64,000 bases of DNA from Rhodococcoides fascians A44A. GTDB taxonomy: Bacteria; Actinomycetota; Actinomycetes; Mycobacteriales; Mycobacteriaceae. The translations under genes were made by a program, and so were the position numbers. The notes beneath the pieces are model-generated. The model made no database searches. It saw only the letters and a list, made by a program, of their open reading frames with translations, and had not been told where the DNA came from. Where the stretch lies: positions 201,258-265,257 of the forward strand of contig NZ_JMEX01000005.1 in the NCBI RefSeq assembly GCF_000760735.1, given 5' to 3'. Shown here in pieces: positions 26,311 through 36,724 of this stretch (positions are counted from its first letter, which is position 1; every line of letters starts with the position of its first letter).

Positions 26311-27068
26311 CGAGGGGCCTTCCGCCACAACCACTGTGGAACGAATCGGACGGCGAAGTAGATCGGCGCGAGGATGCCGGGAATCCACACCCTCGACTTC
26401 CCGGCACCCAGAGCCGCGGCCACCGCGTCGGCGACCTGTGCGGGTGTGCTCGAGAACGGGGCGGGAGTCATACCCTTCGTCATCGAACCGACGACGAAAC
26501 CGGGGCGAACGAGCAGCAGGCTGACACCCGACCCTCGAAGAGCGTCGGACAAGCCCGTCGCGAATCCGTCGAGACCGGCTTTGGCCGATCCGTACACGTA
26601 GTTCGCCTTGCGCACACGCACTCCCGCGACGGAGGAGAACACGACGATCCGGCCGGTGCCCTGAGCGCGCAGGACAGTGGCGATCCGGGTCAACACGGCG
26701 GCCTGTGCAACGAAGTCGGTGTGCAGAATCGCCGCTGCATGAGCAGCATCCTTCTCGGCACGTGCTTGATCGCCGAGGATGCCGAACGCCAACACGACGG
26801 TGGACAGGGGCCCGTGCTCGGCAACGACCGACTCGAGCACGGCGCCGTGCGACGCGAGGTCGTCGGCGTCGAACTCGACCGTCGCCACGGTGGTCGCACC
26901 TGCGGCCACGACCGCGTCCACCTGTTCGGTCAGGTCGTTGCTCCGGCGTGCGGCAAGCACGACGGTCCGGCCGGACGCCAGACGCGTAGCGAGCTCGAGT
27001 CCGATCTCGCTACGTCCGCCGAGAACGAGAACCGTGCCTTCGGGTGCAGTGGTCGTCACGACGGTCAT
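26307..27068 (-). CDS. Short-chain dehydrogenase (Rv2073c-like, DprE2-related)
   Basis: NAD(P)-dependent SDR of 253 residues. It has [18 protein letters not shown] (cofactor-binding, with the GGxSEIG variant also found in DprE2), [31 protein letters not shown] (catalytic Ser and YxxxK) and a C-terminal hydrophobic [11 protein letters not shown] tail. DprE2 makes decaprenylphosphoryl-arabinose, but the conserved location next to cobL matches Rv2073c, whose role is not established, so I do not assign DprE2 function. It starts the SDR-cobL-cobK unit by an ATGA overlap and is divergent from the reductase at 27092 (23 bp). Confidence 0.85.
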   Translation of the reverse strand: MTVVTTTAPEGTVLVLGGRSEIGLELATRLASGRTVVLAARRSNDLTEQVDAVVAAGATTVATVEFDADDLASHGAVLESVVAEHGPLSTVVLAFGILGDQARAEKDAAHAAAILHTDFVAQAAVLTRIATVLRAQGTGRIVVFSSVAGVRVRKANYVYGSAKAGLDGFATGLSDALRGSGVSLLLVRPGFVVGSMTKGMTPAPFSSTPAQVADAVAAALGAGKSRVWIPGILAPIYFAVRFVPQWLWRKAPR

Positions 27069-27078
27069 TGTGGCCGAT

Positions 27079-27084
27079 TACCGT
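27079..27084 (+). promoter_or_regulatory. -10 element for the leaderless biliverdin-reductase-like gene
   Basis: TACCGT followed by 7 nt and ATG 27092. It lies in the 23-bp gap between divergent start codons. Confidence 0.45.
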
Positions 27085-27091
27085 GTGCATC

Positions 27092-27508
27092 ATGGTCACC
27101 ACCCCCGCATCCTTGACACCCGACGCCGTGGAGTTCCTCACCGAACGCCATCTCGCAACGCTGACCACCTTGCGCAGTGACGGCACTCCGCACGTGGTCG
27201 CCGTCGGATTCACCTGGGATCCCGACGGCGGGTTCGCCCGAGTCATCACCGGACGCGCGACGCAGAAAGCACTGAACGCCTCCCGCGGCGGATACGCGGC
27301 CGTCAGTCAGATCGACGGCCCTCGGTGGTTGACACTGGAGGGCACCTCGGAGGTGTTGACCGACCGCGACGACGTGGTCGACGCCGAGAACCGCTACGCG
27401 GTGCGGTACCGGGTTCCCCGGGAGAATCCCGAACGCGTGGTCATTCGAATTTCGGTTCGACGTGTGCTCGGGTCGCGGTCGCTGCTCACGACACCGGCAG
27501 CACCGTGA
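27092..27508 (+). CDS. F420H2-dependent biliverdin reductase-like protein (Rv2074 type)
   Basis: PPOX-fold protein of 138 residues. The opening [39 protein letters not shown] and the [14 protein letters not shown] block match Rv2074, characterised as an F420H2-dependent biliverdin reductase, and the gene has the same neighbours as Rv2074. Expected role: reduction of biliverdin or a related tetrapyrrole, and oxidative-stress protection; this is transferred, not shown here. Its 3' end overlaps the 3' end of pepE by 23 nt. Confidence 0.82.
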   Translation: MVTTPASLTPDAVEFLTERHLATLTTLRSDGTPHVVAVGFTWDPDGGFARVITGRATQKALNASRGGYAAVSQIDGPRWLTLEGTSEVLTDRDDVVDAENRYAVRYRVPRENPERVVIRISVRRVLGSRSLLTTPAAP

Positions 27509-28631
27509 GTCCGTGCGGGCGGAGGTTGACCGACTCGCACCCGTCGGCGGTGACGATCACGATGTCCTCGATCCGGGCTCCCCACTGTCCGCGGAAGTAG
27601 ATTCCCGGTTCGACGCTGAACGCCATTCCCTCGGTGAGTTCGATGTCGTTGCCGGACACGATGTAGGGCTCCTCGTGCACGGACAAGCCGATTCCGTGAC
27701 CGGTGCGGTGCAGGAACGCCTCGCCCAGGCCCTCCGCGGTCAGGACTTCCCGGGCTGCGGCATCGACGGACTCGGCCGAGACACCGGGACGCACCCGATC
27801 CACGGCGGCCTGTTGTGCTCGCTCGAGTACGGCGTACTGCGCCGCGACGTCCGCGGGGGGATCGCCGAGGACGTAGGTGCGAGTCGAGTCGGAGTTGTAT
27901 CCCGGCGCCACGGGCCCGCCGATGTCGATGACCACGACGTCGCCTGCCTCGATCACGCGATCGGACACCTCGTGATGCGGATCGGCGCCGTGCGGACCGG
28001 ACCCGACGATGATGAAGGCCGCTTCGGTGTGGCCCTCCTCCAGGATGGCGGCGGCGATATCCTCCGCGATGTCGGCTTCGGTGCGGCCGACCTTCAGGAA
28101 ATCCCCCATCCGTGCATGGACTCGGTCGATGGCCTGGCCTGCTCGACGTAATGCGTCGATCTCCGCCTCGTCCTTGACCATCCGGAGTCGACGCAGAACG
28201 TCCGTGGCCAGAACCGGTACGACACCGAGCCGGTTGGCGACGGGCACGAAGTGCAGCGCCGGCATCGCGTCGTCGACTGCGGTGGTGGCGCCCTCGGGCA
28301 GTGCCGCCGCGATGATGTCGTACGGACTCGTACCGTCCACCCAATCGGCGAGTTCGAGCCCGAGGTCGGCCACGGCCGAGTCCTTCAGTGCGGCGAGCTC
28401 CATCCTCGGAACCACCACCGTCGGCTTAGCACCACTCGACGGCACGACGAGGCAGAGCAGACGCTCGAACGAACTCGCCTGTGAGCCGAGCAGGTACCGA
28501 AGGTCCGGCCCCGGCGAGATCAGCAGTGCGTCGAGTCCGGCCTCGGAGGCGAATTCGGCGGCACGTGCAAGTCGCGACGCGTAGGTCTCCGACGGGAATC
28601 TGGCTGGGGACTGTGCGGAAGTGGAACTCAT
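27486..28631 (-). CDS. pepE: M24B family metallopeptidase (Xaa-Pro dipeptidase/aminopeptidase, PepE-like)
   Basis: Cytosolic two-metal peptidase cleaving Xaa-Pro bonds. The 381 residues comprise a creatinase-like N-terminal domain (about 1-135) and the pita-bread catalytic domain. Metal ligands are visible: the Asp pair in [21 protein letters not shown], His in HRTGHGIGL, Glu in SVEPGIYF and Glu in GARIEDIV. The start lies 7 nt downstream of a TAGCCT element. It corresponds to Rv2089c and is divergent from the exonuclease gene. Confidence 0.93.
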   Translation of the reverse strand: MSSTSAQSPARFPSETYASRLARAAEFASEAGLDALLISPGPDLRYLLGSQASSFERLLCLVVPSSGAKPTVVVPRMELAALKDSAVADLGLELADWVDGTSPYDIIAAALPEGATTAVDDAMPALHFVPVANRLGVVPVLATDVLRRLRMVKDEAEIDALRRAGQAIDRVHARMGDFLKVGRTEADIAEDIAAAILEEGHTEAAFIIVGSGPHGADPHHEVSDRVIEAGDVVVIDIGGPVAPGYNSDSTRTYVLGDPPADVAAQYAVLERAQQAAVDRVRPGVSAESVDAAAREVLTAEGLGEAFLHRTGHGIGLSVHEEPYIVSGNDIELTEGMAFSVEPGIYFRGQWGARIEDIVIVTADGCESVNLRPHGLTVLPVS

Positions 28632-28638
28632 GATCTAC

Positions 28639-28644
28639 AGGCTA
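28639..28644 (-). promoter_or_regulatory. -10 element for leaderless pepE
   Basis: TAGCCT on the minus strand is 7 nt before the pepE ATG, inside the 29-bp divergent gap shared with the exonuclease gene. Confidence 0.5.
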
Positions 28645-28660
28645 TCGACGTTTTGGCAAG

Positions 28661-29632
28661 ATGATCCACATGACCGCCCCTGGATCGTCGCCGCTGCTCC
28701 TTCTCGACGGAGCCAGCCTGTGGTTTCGCGCTTACTACGCCCTGCCCGAATCGATTACAGCACCCGACGGCACACCGGTGAACGCCGTGCGTGGATTCGT
28801 CGACATGGTGTCGGCGCTGATGGCCCGCACCGAGCCGAGTCGCCTCGCGGTCTGCCTCGATCTGAATTGGCGACCGCAGTTCCGCGTCGACCTCGTGCCG
28901 TCGTACAAAGCTCATCGCGTCGCCGAGGCTGCACCGGGCACACCGGAGAGCGAGGAAGTGCCGGACAGCCTGTCGCCCCAGGTGGATCTGATCATGGAGG
29001 TGCTCGCTGCAGCAGGCATTGCGACTGCAGGCGCTGAGGGCCTGGAGGCGGACGATGTCCTGGGTACCCTCGCCGCGCGCGAGCGCACCGACCCTGTCGT
29101 GGTCGTCAGCGGAGACCGGGATCTACTTCAGGTCGCAGCCGACGAACCCAATCAGGTGAAAGTCCTCTACGTGGGACGTGGTCTGGCGAAAGCCGAACTG
29201 TTCGGTCCCGCCGAGGTGGCCGAGAAGTACGGAGTGCCCGCGGATCGAGCAGGCGACGCCTACGCCGAGCTTGCTCTGCTGCGCGGGGACAGCTCGGACG
29301 GTCTGCCCGGAGTCAAAGGTGTCGGCGAGAAAACTGCGTCCACGCTCATGCTCCGGTACGGCTCGGTGGCTGCGCTGCGCGACGCTGCTCTCGACCCGTC
29401 GTCGGACATGGCGCAGGGCGTGCGGGCCAAACTCGCCGCGGCTGCCGACTACCTCGATGCGGCGCTACCGGTGGTCCGTGTCGTCCGCGACGCCGATGTG
29501 GTGCTCTCCAGGTCCGACGTCATACCGGCCGTCCCCGCCGACGCGGACAAGCTGGCCGAACTCGCCGCTCGACTGGGAATCGAGAACGCCGTGGGCCGAC
29601 TCACCGCAGCCCTGTCGGTCCACGGGTCCTGA
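28661..29632 (+). CDS. 5'-3' exonuclease/flap-endonuclease domain protein (Rv2090-like)
   Basis: Stand-alone member of the PolI 5'-nuclease family, 323 residues. Seen: [18 protein letters not shown] (first acidic metal ligand), [26 protein letters not shown] and [25 protein letters not shown], i.e. the metal cluster and the helix-hairpin-helix. It probably removes RNA primers or flaps during repair, in addition to the domain in PolA. ATG 28661 is used here; ATG 28670 is an alternative supported by a CAAGAT element 7 nt before it. It corresponds to Rv2090. Confidence 0.92.
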   Translation: MIHMTAPGSSPLLLLDGASLWFRAYYALPESITAPDGTPVNAVRGFVDMVSALMARTEPSRLAVCLDLNWRPQFRVDLVPSYKAHRVAEAAPGTPESEEVPDSLSPQVDLIMEVLAAAGIATAGAEGLEADDVLGTLAARERTDPVVVVSGDRDLLQVAADEPNQVKVLYVGRGLAKAELFGPAEVAEKYGVPADRAGDAYAELALLRGDSSDGLPGVKGVGEKTASTLMLRYGSVAALRDAALDPSSDMAQGVRAKLAAAADYLDAALPVVRVVRDADVVLSRSDVIPAVPADADKLAELAARLGIENAVGRLTAALSVHGS

Positions 29633-29672
29633 ATGCGGCGGCCGGCCCACGGGTCGTGACGGACGTTCGACG

Positions 29673-30545
29673 TCAACGCGGGCGGGAGACCTCGTATGTG
29701 CCGTCGTCATCGGTGAACGTCAAGGTCACCGTGCGCTCGAAACCGTCCACCTGAAGAGAGCATTCGAACGATGCTCCCTTCTCGATCTTCTTGCCGTCGG
29801 GGCACGAGACGTTGCTGACGGACGATGCACCGTAGGTACCGGTCACGATGTCCTCGACACCGGATTCGGCAGCTGCGGGATCGAGATTCTTGGAACCTCC
29901 GAATGCCAACGCGGCTCCACCGATCACGACGATGGCTGCCACCAGACCACCGATCACGAAGTACGGCGTTTTCGACTTGGTACCGCCGGGTGTCTGCTGG
30001 GCAGAATTCCACTGATTGCCCGGTCCCTGCGGCTGACCGGGGTATTGCCCCTGCCCCCACTGCGGCTGTCCCGGATACTGACCGGGCAGCTGGCCAGGCT
30101 GCTGACCGTACGGTTGGCCCGGATATTGGGCATTCGGCTGACCGTACGGCTGGCCTGGATACTGCCCCGGCTGCGGACCGGACTGCCCCGGCTGGCCGTA
30201 CTGCTGGCCTGGGTACTGGGTGTTGGTCTGGCCTGGATACTGGCCCGGCTGAGCGGGCTGACCGGGATACCCTGGCTGCTGCCCCGGCTGCTGGGCGTAC
30301 GGCTGGCCCGGGTACTGCCCCTGCGGGTATCCGTACTGCCCGTACGCCTGCTGCGGATACTGTCCCTGCGAACCCTGTTGATTCGAGCCCGACGCGTCCG
30401 GATAAGCCTGAGTTGGGTACGCCGACGTGGCTCCGCCGTCCTGGGACGGGCCCCACTGCTCGGTGTCCGGGGTGGCACTCTCCGGCTTTCCTTGATCGCG
30501 CGACCACTGATCATCGGGGTTGTTCGGACCGTACGGGCCGCTCAT
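29673..30545 (-). CDS. Pro/Gly/Gln/Tyr-rich membrane protein with C-terminal DUF4333-like domain
   Basis: 290 residues in three parts: about residues 1-185 are a low-complexity region built from degenerate [11 protein letters not shown] units; one membrane segment ([20 protein letters not shown]) follows near 195-215; the last ~75 residues form an extracytoplasmic domain with two cysteines (VSCPDGKK and FECSLQVDG) resembling DUF4333. Start ATG 30545 has GGAGG 5 nt upstream; longer frames read into helY and are shadows. It corresponds to Rv2091c. Function unknown; the disordered N-terminal tail should face the cytoplasm. Confidence 0.85.
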   Translation of the reverse strand: MSGPYGPNNPDDQWSRDQGKPESATPDTEQWGPSQDGGATSAYPTQAYPDASGSNQQGSQGQYPQQAYGQYGYPQGQYPGQPYAQQPGQQPGYPGQPAQPGQYPGQTNTQYPGQQYGQPGQSGPQPGQYPGQPYGQPNAQYPGQPYGQQPGQLPGQYPGQPQWGQGQYPGQPQGPGNQWNSAQQTPGGTKSKTPYFVIGGLVAAIVVIGGAALAFGGSKNLDPAAAESGVEDIVTGTYGASSVSNVSCPDGKKIEKGASFECSLQVDGFERTVTLTFTDDDGTYEVSRPR

Positions 30546-30595
30546 CTCGCCTCCACGTGAATTCGATTGACCGGCAGCAACCATATCGGACACGG

Positions 30596-33325
30596 TTACG
30601 CAGCGTCGACTGCTACGACTCCTCGGCGCAACGCCGCGATCGCCCGCGCCGCCGCCTTCGACAACGCGGGATCCGGCGACGCCAGCCGGACCTGATCCAG
30701 CAGGTCGATCACCTGTCGACACCACCGAACGAAGTCGCCGCCCGACAGTGCTTTTCCGCGATCGCCCGCAGCCATCAACGCGTCGGCGAGCGTGTGATTG
30801 CTTGCCCAGCGGTAGACCGCCTTCACGAATCCCATGTCCGGTTCGCGGGTCTGCGGCAGCTTGTGCCGAATCTCGTCGGACCGCAACTCGCCCCACACGC
30901 GGACCGTCTCGCCCAGCGCATGACGGATCGGCCCGGTCGGGCCCTGAGGAACGGTGTCGCCGACCTCCTGACGGGACTCGAACACCACGGCCGACACCAC
31001 CGCAGCCAGTTCGGCCGGCGCGAGCCCGGTCCAGAGACCCTGTCTCAGACACTCGGACACCAGCAGGTCCGACTCGGAGTAGATACGGCCGAGCCGCGCC
31101 CCGTGTTCGGTCACCGTGGGCGCCGCACCGGAGGTGATGTAGTCGCGCTCCGCGAGGAGAGCCAGAATGCGGTCGAAGGTTCGCGCGAGCGAATTGGTTG
31201 TTGCGGAGACTTTCTGACGCATCGATTCGGTGTCACGAGCCAGCTTGTTGTAGCGCTCACCGACGCGGCCGAGCTCGTCCCGGTCCGAGCGCGAGTGAAC
31301 CGGATGCGATCGAAGACTTCTACGGAGCGTGGCGAGTTCACTGTCGTCTGCTGCCGTCGACTTGCGCCGACGCCGATCCGACGGAGCCGAGATGCCCGTC
31401 GACCGCAATGCCGCCGACAGGTCGCGCCGCGTGCGAGCAGTGCGGTGGTCGATGAACTTCGGCAGCCGCATACGACCGAGTGCGTACGCGGCTGACGGGA
31501 AGTCCGCCGCCGACAATCGTCCGGCCCACGCATCTTCGGTCAACACCAGCGGTCGGGGATCGACCCGGTCGTCGTCGGATTCCAACACCACGGCCAATCC
31601 GGCGCGCTTACCGCTCGGAACCGAGACGACGTCGCCTCGTTTGAGCTCGAGCAGTGACTCGACCGCCTGATCTCGCCGGTCCTGCCTGCCCTGACGCTCG
31701 AGCAGCCGCTCACGCTCGGTGAGTCGCTCCCGCAGTTTCGCGTACTCGAAATACTCGCCGTCGACGCCGCCGAGCCGTTCCAACAGTCCTGCGAGGGTCT
31801 TGCCGTTGCGGTCGATCCCACGGACCAGACCGACGACCGATCGATCTGCCTGGAACTGTGCGAACGACCGTTCCAGCAGCGTCCGCGATTCGGCGGCACC
31901 GAACTGCTCGATCAGATTGATCGACATGTTGTATCCCGGGCGGAACGAACTGCGCAGCGGGAACGTACGGGTGGATGCGAGACCGGCGACCTCCGTCGGC
32001 TCGGTTCCCGGCTGCCACAGCACGACAGCGTGTCCTTCCACGTCGATTCCGCGTCGACCGGCACGGCCGGTGAGCTGGGTGTACTCCCCCGGGGTCAACT
32101 CCGCGTGAGATTCACCGTTGTACTTGACCAGTTTCTCGAGAACCACGGTGCGCGCAGGCATGTTGATGCCGAGGGCAAGGGTCTCGGTCGCGAACACGGC
32201 GCGAACCAGGCCCTTGACGAACAGTTCCTCCACCGTGTGGCGGAACACCGGCAGCATGCCCGCGTGATGGGCCGCGAGGCCGCGCTCGAGGGCTTCACGC
32301 CACTCCCAGTATCCGAGAACCTCGAGATCCTCCCTCGGCAGCTCGGCGGTGTGTTTGTCGACGATGTAGCGAATCTCCTCGGCCTGCTCAGGCGTGGTCA
32401 ACACCAACCGGGACCGAAGGCACTGCGTCAACGCACCGTCGCATCCGGCCCGGCTGAAGATGAACGTGATCGCAGGCAGAAGTCCTTCCTCGTCGAGCTT
32501 GGAGATGACCTCCGGACGCGGGAGCGGACGATTGGCCATGCTGGAACCGCCGGCGCGGCCACGGCCTCGTCCCCTGCCGTGCGGTGGTTGCCATCGATCG
32601 ACGTGGTCGAGCGATTGACGCTGTTTCACGTAGCGAACGAGGTCCTTGTCGACGACGTGCCGTGCCGATCCTTCTCCGCTCTGGGCCCGGCTGTCGAACA
32701 GATCGAACAGCCGCCTTCCCACCATGATGTGCTGAGACAGCGGAACCGGCCTGTTCTCGTCGACCACCACGGTGGTGTCGCCGCGGACGGTCTCCATCCA
32801 CGCGCCGAACTCCTCGGCGTTGCTGACGGTCGCGGACAGACTGACCAGCCGTACATCCTGCGACAGGTGCAGGATCACTTCCTCCCACACTGCGCCACGA
32901 AAACGGTCGGCGAGGTAATGAACTTCGTCCATCACGACGTGCGAGAGTCCACGCAACGCATCCGACGACGCGTACAGCATGTTCCGCAGGACCTCGGTGG
33001 TCATCACCACGATGGGGGCATCGGCGTTCACACTGGAGTCGCCCGTGAGCAGACCGACCGTGTCACGTCCGTAGCGGGCAGTGAGTTCGGCGAACTTCTG
33101 GTTGCTCAGCGCCTTGATCGGTGTGGTGTAGAAGCACTTTCGACCCGCGGCAAGCGCAAGGTGGACGGCGAACTCGCCGATGATCGTCTTGCCCGCGCCC
33201 GTCGGAGCACAGACCAGGACCCCGTGCCCGGATTCCAGCGCGGTGCACGCGTCCACCTGGAAACGATCCAACGGAAAATCGAGGTGCCCCGCGAATCGCT
33301 GCAGTTCGGACGTCGACACCGTCAC
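30596..33325 (-). CDS. helY: Ski2-like DEAD/DEAH-box RNA helicase HelY
   Basis: ATP-dependent helicase of 909 residues. Visible motifs: [19 protein letters not shown] (Walker A), [32 protein letters not shown] (DEVH box), [49 protein letters not shown] and [12 protein letters not shown]. The C-terminal ~350 residues match the actinobacterial HelY extension. Probably acts in RNA metabolism. It starts 9 nt before the tatC stop, continuing the tat transcript; the arrangement equals Rv2092c-Rv2094c. Confidence 0.95.
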   Translation of the reverse strand: MTVSTSELQRFAGHLDFPLDRFQVDACTALESGHGVLVCAPTGAGKTIIGEFAVHLALAAGRKCFYTTPIKALSNQKFAELTARYGRDTVGLLTGDSSVNADAPIVVMTTEVLRNMLYASSDALRGLSHVVMDEVHYLADRFRGAVWEEVILHLSQDVRLVSLSATVSNAEEFGAWMETVRGDTTVVVDENRPVPLSQHIMVGRRLFDLFDSRAQSGEGSARHVVDKDLVRYVKQRQSLDHVDRWQPPHGRGRGRGRAGGSSMANRPLPRPEVISKLDEEGLLPAITFIFSRAGCDGALTQCLRSRLVLTTPEQAEEIRYIVDKHTAELPREDLEVLGYWEWREALERGLAAHHAGMLPVFRHTVEELFVKGLVRAVFATETLALGINMPARTVVLEKLVKYNGESHAELTPGEYTQLTGRAGRRGIDVEGHAVVLWQPGTEPTEVAGLASTRTFPLRSSFRPGYNMSINLIEQFGAAESRTLLERSFAQFQADRSVVGLVRGIDRNGKTLAGLLERLGGVDGEYFEYAKLRERLTERERLLERQGRQDRRDQAVESLLELKRGDVVSVPSGKRAGLAVVLESDDDRVDPRPLVLTEDAWAGRLSAADFPSAAYALGRMRLPKFIDHRTARTRRDLSAALRSTGISAPSDRRRRKSTAADDSELATLRRSLRSHPVHSRSDRDELGRVGERYNKLARDTESMRQKVSATTNSLARTFDRILALLAERDYITSGAAPTVTEHGARLGRIYSESDLLVSECLRQGLWTGLAPAELAAVVSAVVFESRQEVGDTVPQGPTGPIRHALGETVRVWGELRSDEIRHKLPQTREPDMGFVKAVYRWASNHTLADALMAAGDRGKALSGGDFVRWCRQVIDLLDQVRLASPDPALSKAAARAIAALRRGVVAVDAA

Positions 33326-33334
33326 ACGATCACG

Positions 33335-34291
33335 TCAGATCGTGTCGGTGAAATCCCGCTCGGGTTGCTTCGGAGGAGTGACCGAAATCGGGGATGCAAG
33401 CGGACCAGCGGACTCGATCGACGATGCTTCGTCATCGGATACATCACCCCAATCATCTTTTCTCTTCCGCAATTTACGCTTGTCGTGAATGCGCGCTACT
33501 TGCACCGCCATCTCGAACAGCAGCGTGAGTGCAAGAGCCAGGGCAAGCATCGAGAACGGATCCTGGCCGGGTGTCGCGATCGCCGCGAACACGAACAGAC
33601 CCATGATGAGTCCGCGTCGCCACGCCTTGAGGCGCTCGTACGTGAGTACACCGACGAAATTCAAGGCCACGACGAGCAACGGGATTTCGAAGCTCACGCC
33701 GAAGATGATCAGCAGATTGATGACGAAGCCGAAGTACTGGGCGCCGCTCAGCGCCGTTATCTGCACGTTGTCACCGATGGACAGCAAGAAGTGCAGGCCC
33801 TTGGAGACGATGAAGTACGCCAGCACGGCTCCGCCGACGAACAGGATGGCAGCGGAGGTCACGAACGAGACCGCGTAGCGACGCTCCTGCTTGTAGAGGC
33901 CAGGCGTGACGAACGCCCAGATCTGATACAGCCAGACGGGGCAAGCGAGCACGACGCCCGCCGTGAATGCGACTTTGAACCGCAACAGGAACTGGTCGAA
34001 CGGACCGGTCGCGAGCAACCGACACTCGTCGACACCGCTCGTGTTGCCGCTGAGGTCCGCTCGAAGACTCGGATCGAGCGAGCAGTACGGGCCGCGAAGA
34101 AGATCGCCGAGACTCTCGATACCGAGAATCGTGTGGGAGTACCAGAAGAAGCCGAAGGCCGTGGTGACTGCCATGGCGAGAAGCGACCACATGAGTCGCG
34201 TGCGCAACTCGTAGAGATGATCGACCAACGACATGGTGCCGTCGGGATTCAAACGGCGCTTGCTGCGCCTCGGATCGAACGGAATTCGCAT
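33335..34291 (-). CDS. tatC: Sec-independent protein translocase TatC
   Basis: Membrane receptor of the twin-arginine export pathway, recognising folded RR-signal proteins with TatB. The 318 residues have six membrane segments and the family signatures [50 protein letters not shown] and [21 protein letters not shown] charged tail after about residue 265 ([15 protein letters not shown]) extends into the cytoplasm. It lies downstream of tatA, separated by a strong hairpin. Confidence 0.96.
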   Translation of the reverse strand: MRIPFDPRRSKRRLNPDGTMSLVDHLYELRTRLMWSLLAMAVTTAFGFFWYSHTILGIESLGDLLRGPYCSLDPSLRADLSGNTSGVDECRLLATGPFDQFLLRFKVAFTAGVVLACPVWLYQIWAFVTPGLYKQERRYAVSFVTSAAILFVGGAVLAYFIVSKGLHFLLSIGDNVQITALSGAQYFGFVINLLIIFGVSFEIPLLVVALNFVGVLTYERLKAWRRGLIMGLFVFAAIATPGQDPFSMLALALALTLLFEMAVQVARIHDKRKLRKRKDDWGDVSDDEASSIESAGPLASPISVTPPKQPERDFTDTI

Positions 34292-34313
34292 ACTCTGTCT
34301 TCGCTCAGCAGTG

Positions 34314-34341
34314 AACCGGGGTGCTGGTCAGCACCCCGGTT
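34314..34341 (-). terminator. Perfect hairpin between tatA and tatC
   Basis: AACCGGGGTGCTG (34314-34326) and CAGCACCCCGGTT (34329-34341) are perfect complements with a 2-nt centre, 13 bp in total. It lies within the 65-bp tatA-tatC gap. There is no long T-run on the minus strand, so it may be a partial terminator or an RNA-stability element that lowers tatC relative to tatA. Confidence 0.6.
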
Positions 34342-34356
34342 TACCACGATGTCGCG

Positions 34357-34614
34357 TCAGGCGGACTTGGAGTCCGGCTGCGACGTCACGCTGCCTGTGG
34401 CGTGAATATCGCTGGCCTGCGAGTCGATCCGATTCGGCGCTGGTGTTGCCGGCGTATCGGACTTGCCGTCGTTCTGCATTTCCTTGACTTCACTCTTGAA
34501 GATCCGGAGCGAGCGACCGAGACCGCGTGCTGCGTCGGGCAGCTTCTTCGAACCGAACAGAATGACGACCACCAAAGCAACGATGGCCCAGTGCCACGGG
34601 CTCATGGCTCCCAT
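34357..34614 (-). CDS. tatA: Sec-independent protein translocase TatA
   Basis: Pore-forming component of the Tat pathway, 85 residues. Single N-terminal membrane helix ([17 protein letters not shown]), the hinge [26 protein letters not shown] and a polar tail. Start ATG 34614 is preceded by GGGAGG 6-7 nt upstream; ATG 34605 is possible. A promoter-like TAGGCT lies about 29 nt upstream. Confidence 0.95.
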   Translation of the reverse strand: MGAMSPWHWAIVALVVVILFGSKKLPDAARGLGRSLRIFKSEVKEMQNDGKSDTPATPAPNRIDSQASDIHATGSVTSQPDSKSA

Positions 34615-34642
34615 GTTCTACCTCCCAAGATCAGATGACTCG

Positions 34643-34648
34643 AGCCTA
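34643..34648 (-). promoter_or_regulatory. -10 element for tatA
   Basis: TAGGCT on the minus strand about 28 nt before the tatA start, giving a short leader that includes the GGGAGG ribosome-binding site. This gene is therefore leadered, unlike several neighbours. Confidence 0.4.
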
Positions 34649-34688
34649 CCCGACGTTTCGCCACGTGGACTCCCTCGTCGCCGTACGT

Positions 34689-35684
34689 TTACGGTGCGTT
34701 CACACCGGACTTTCCCGACATGACGTCGTCGTACGCCGCCAACGCCTCGGCGGCCCTGTTCTCGACGCTACGCCGAAGTTCCGGCGGACCCAGGACCTGC
34801 ACGCCTTCGCCGAACCCCAGCGTAAGACGCGTCATCCACGCGGGTGTCGCAAATCTCATCGTCACCACGAGCGATCCGTCGTCCTCGGTGTCCACCAGAG
34901 TCATCGGGTAATAGTCCAGAATCCACGCGTGACTCGGCAGTACGCGCAGTCGCGCCTGAGGCAGGGACGCGTCGTCGTTGAATATCTCGAAGCTGTCGTC
35001 CTCGTTCGCTCCCTCCGGCGGTGTCGACGGCACCTCGAGTTCCACGGCCCGATCGATGCGGTCCAACCGGAACAGACGCACACCTTCCGCGCTGCGGCAC
35101 CACGCCTGCAGGTAACTGTGATCGTCGATCGACACCGTTCGGATCGGATCCGCGACGCGCTCGGACACGGCGTCACGCGACGCGGAGTAATACGTCAGTT
35201 CCAGAGCGTGCTTGCTGCGCAGAGCGGAGCGGACAGCGGTCGCGATCGGGCTCTCGGGACGGTCGTCCGCGGGTTCGGCGCTGACGTTTCCCGGAACGTT
35301 CGCGCTCGCCGAACCGGCGGCCTGCTCGATCTTGGCGATGGCGCTCTGGGCCGCGCTCGGGTCGACCATGCCCGGCATCGACGTGAGCGACCGCAACGCC
35401 ACGAGCAACGCCGTCGCCTCGGTGGACGTCAGTCGCAGAGGGCGGTCGATACCCGCCGAGAACGTGACTTCGATGCTCTCCTCGGAGAACGACAGATCGA
35501 TCAGATCACCCGGCCCGTAACCGGGCAGCCCGCACATCCAGAGCTGGTTCAGATCGGTCATCAGCGTCGACGTGGACACCCCGAGCTCGCGCGCAGCTTC
35601 CTCGGCGCTCAGGCCTGGATTGGCGAGGAAGAACGGAACCATGTTCAGCAGCCGCGCCAGCCGGACCGACAGTCTCGCGCTCAT
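34689..35684 (-). CDS. pafC: WYL-domain regulator PafC
   Basis: Half of the PafB-PafC heterodimer that activates LexA/RecA-independent DNA-damage genes in mycobacteria. Start ATG 35684 (MSARLSVRLARLLNMVPFFLANPGLSAEEAARELGVS) gives 331 residues: N-terminal helix-turn-helix, a central WYL domain (LTYYSASRDAVSERVADPIRTVSIDDHSYLQAWCRSAEGVRLFRLDRI) and a C-terminal extension. The longer frame to 36122 is a shadow of pafB. It overlaps pafB by ATGA. Confidence 0.94.
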   Translation of the reverse strand: MSARLSVRLARLLNMVPFFLANPGLSAEEAARELGVSTSTLMTDLNQLWMCGLPGYGPGDLIDLSFSEESIEVTFSAGIDRPLRLTSTEATALLVALRSLTSMPGMVDPSAAQSAIAKIEQAAGSASANVPGNVSAEPADDRPESPIATAVRSALRSKHALELTYYSASRDAVSERVADPIRTVSIDDHSYLQAWCRSAEGVRLFRLDRIDRAVELEVPSTPPEGANEDDSFEIFNDDASLPQARLRVLPSHAWILDYYPMTLVDTEDDGSLVVTMRFATPAWMTRLTLGFGEGVQVLGPPELRRSVENRAAEALAAYDDVMSGKSGVNAP

Positions 35685-36670
35685 CGCCCGACCGCCGGAA
35701 CAACCGAACGAAGGGTCGCGATGACATCCGATCGAAGCTCGGCGGGTTCGAGCACCACCGCGTCGGACCCGTGTCCGGCGATCGACCGGGCGACCCACTC
35801 CCACGAACGGACGGGAATCCGGATCACCGACCCGGGACGTCCACCGATCATGCGATCCTCCACTGCCGTCCCCATCCGGCGGAGCTCCACCGCTCCACCC
35901 TCGGCTACCCACACCGTCGCAGTTCCGTTGACCTCGGCGGTTCCGGCCACGCGCGCGACAATGGACTGAACGTCCACGTCGTCGGGTTTGCGGATACTTC
36001 CCGCCCGACCGAACGTCGTGACGTCGTCGCCGATACGCGACAACCTGAACGTCCTGGTGTCGTTGCGATCGACGTCGTGTCCGACCAGATACCACCGGCC
36101 CCGAAACGTGACCACACCCCACGGTTCGACGGTGCGGGTCGTGTACGGATCCGTAGCCGAGCTGCGGTGCTGGAACTTCACCGACCGGCCCGCGTCGATT
36201 GCCGCGAGCAGAGCGCCGAGGGCAGGTTCAGATCCGCGGGTACGAGCCGGAACCGCCGTCACCGACGCCGCCGAGTCTTCCTGATCGACCTGGATTCCGG
36301 CGGCGCGCAGCTTGACCAACGCGCTCTGCGCCGCGGAGGTCAATTCCGGAGATTCCCACAACTGCACCGCGACCGCGACCGCAGCCGCTTCCTCGCGCGA
36401 GAGATCTATCTCCGGGAGCTCGTAGGCATCACGGTTGATTCGATAGCCTTCGACGCCGAACGTCCCGGCAGAGATCCCGGTCTCGAGGGGTACGCCGAGG
36501 TCACGGAGTTCGTTCTTGTCACGCTCGAACATCCGACTGAAGGCTTCGTCGCTGCCCGAGTCTCCGTAACCCGCGACGCTGTCCCTGATCCGTTCGGCCG
36601 TCACGAACTGACGTGTCGACAACAGACAGATGACGAGATTCATCAATCGTTCGACTTTGGTGATCGCCAC
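35681..36670 (-). CDS. pafB: WYL-domain regulator PafB
   Basis: Partner of PafC, 329 residues: N-terminal helix-turn-helix (ERLMNLVICLLSTRQFVTAERIRDSV), middle linker, WYL core (KFQHRSSATDPYTTRTVEPWGVVTFRGRWYLVGHDVDRNDTRTFRLSRI) and C-terminal extension. GTG 36670 is 7 nt after a TAGGGT element, so a leaderless start is likely, and pafBC may be transcribed separately from pafA (54-bp gap). Confidence 0.94.
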   Translation of the reverse strand: MAITKVERLMNLVICLLSTRQFVTAERIRDSVAGYGDSGSDEAFSRMFERDKNELRDLGVPLETGISAGTFGVEGYRINRDAYELPEIDLSREEAAAVAVAVQLWESPELTSAAQSALVKLRAAGIQVDQEDSAASVTAVPARTRGSEPALGALLAAIDAGRSVKFQHRSSATDPYTTRTVEPWGVVTFRGRWYLVGHDVDRNDTRTFRLSRIGDDVTTFGRAGSIRKPDDVDVQSIVARVAGTAEVNGTATVWVAEGGAVELRRMGTAVEDRMIGGRPGSVIRIPVRSWEWVARSIAGHGSDAVVLEPAELRSDVIATLRSVVPAVGR

Positions 36671-36677
36671 CCCAAGA

Positions 36678-36683
36678 ACCCTA
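36678..36683 (-). promoter_or_regulatory. -10 element for leaderless pafB
   Basis: TAGGGT on the minus strand, 7 nt before GTG 36670, with no ribosome-binding site between. Confidence 0.45.
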
Positions 36684-36724
36684 ACCGTCCGAGTCGCTTC
36701 GGTCGCATCGCGCGCCTGCGACCA

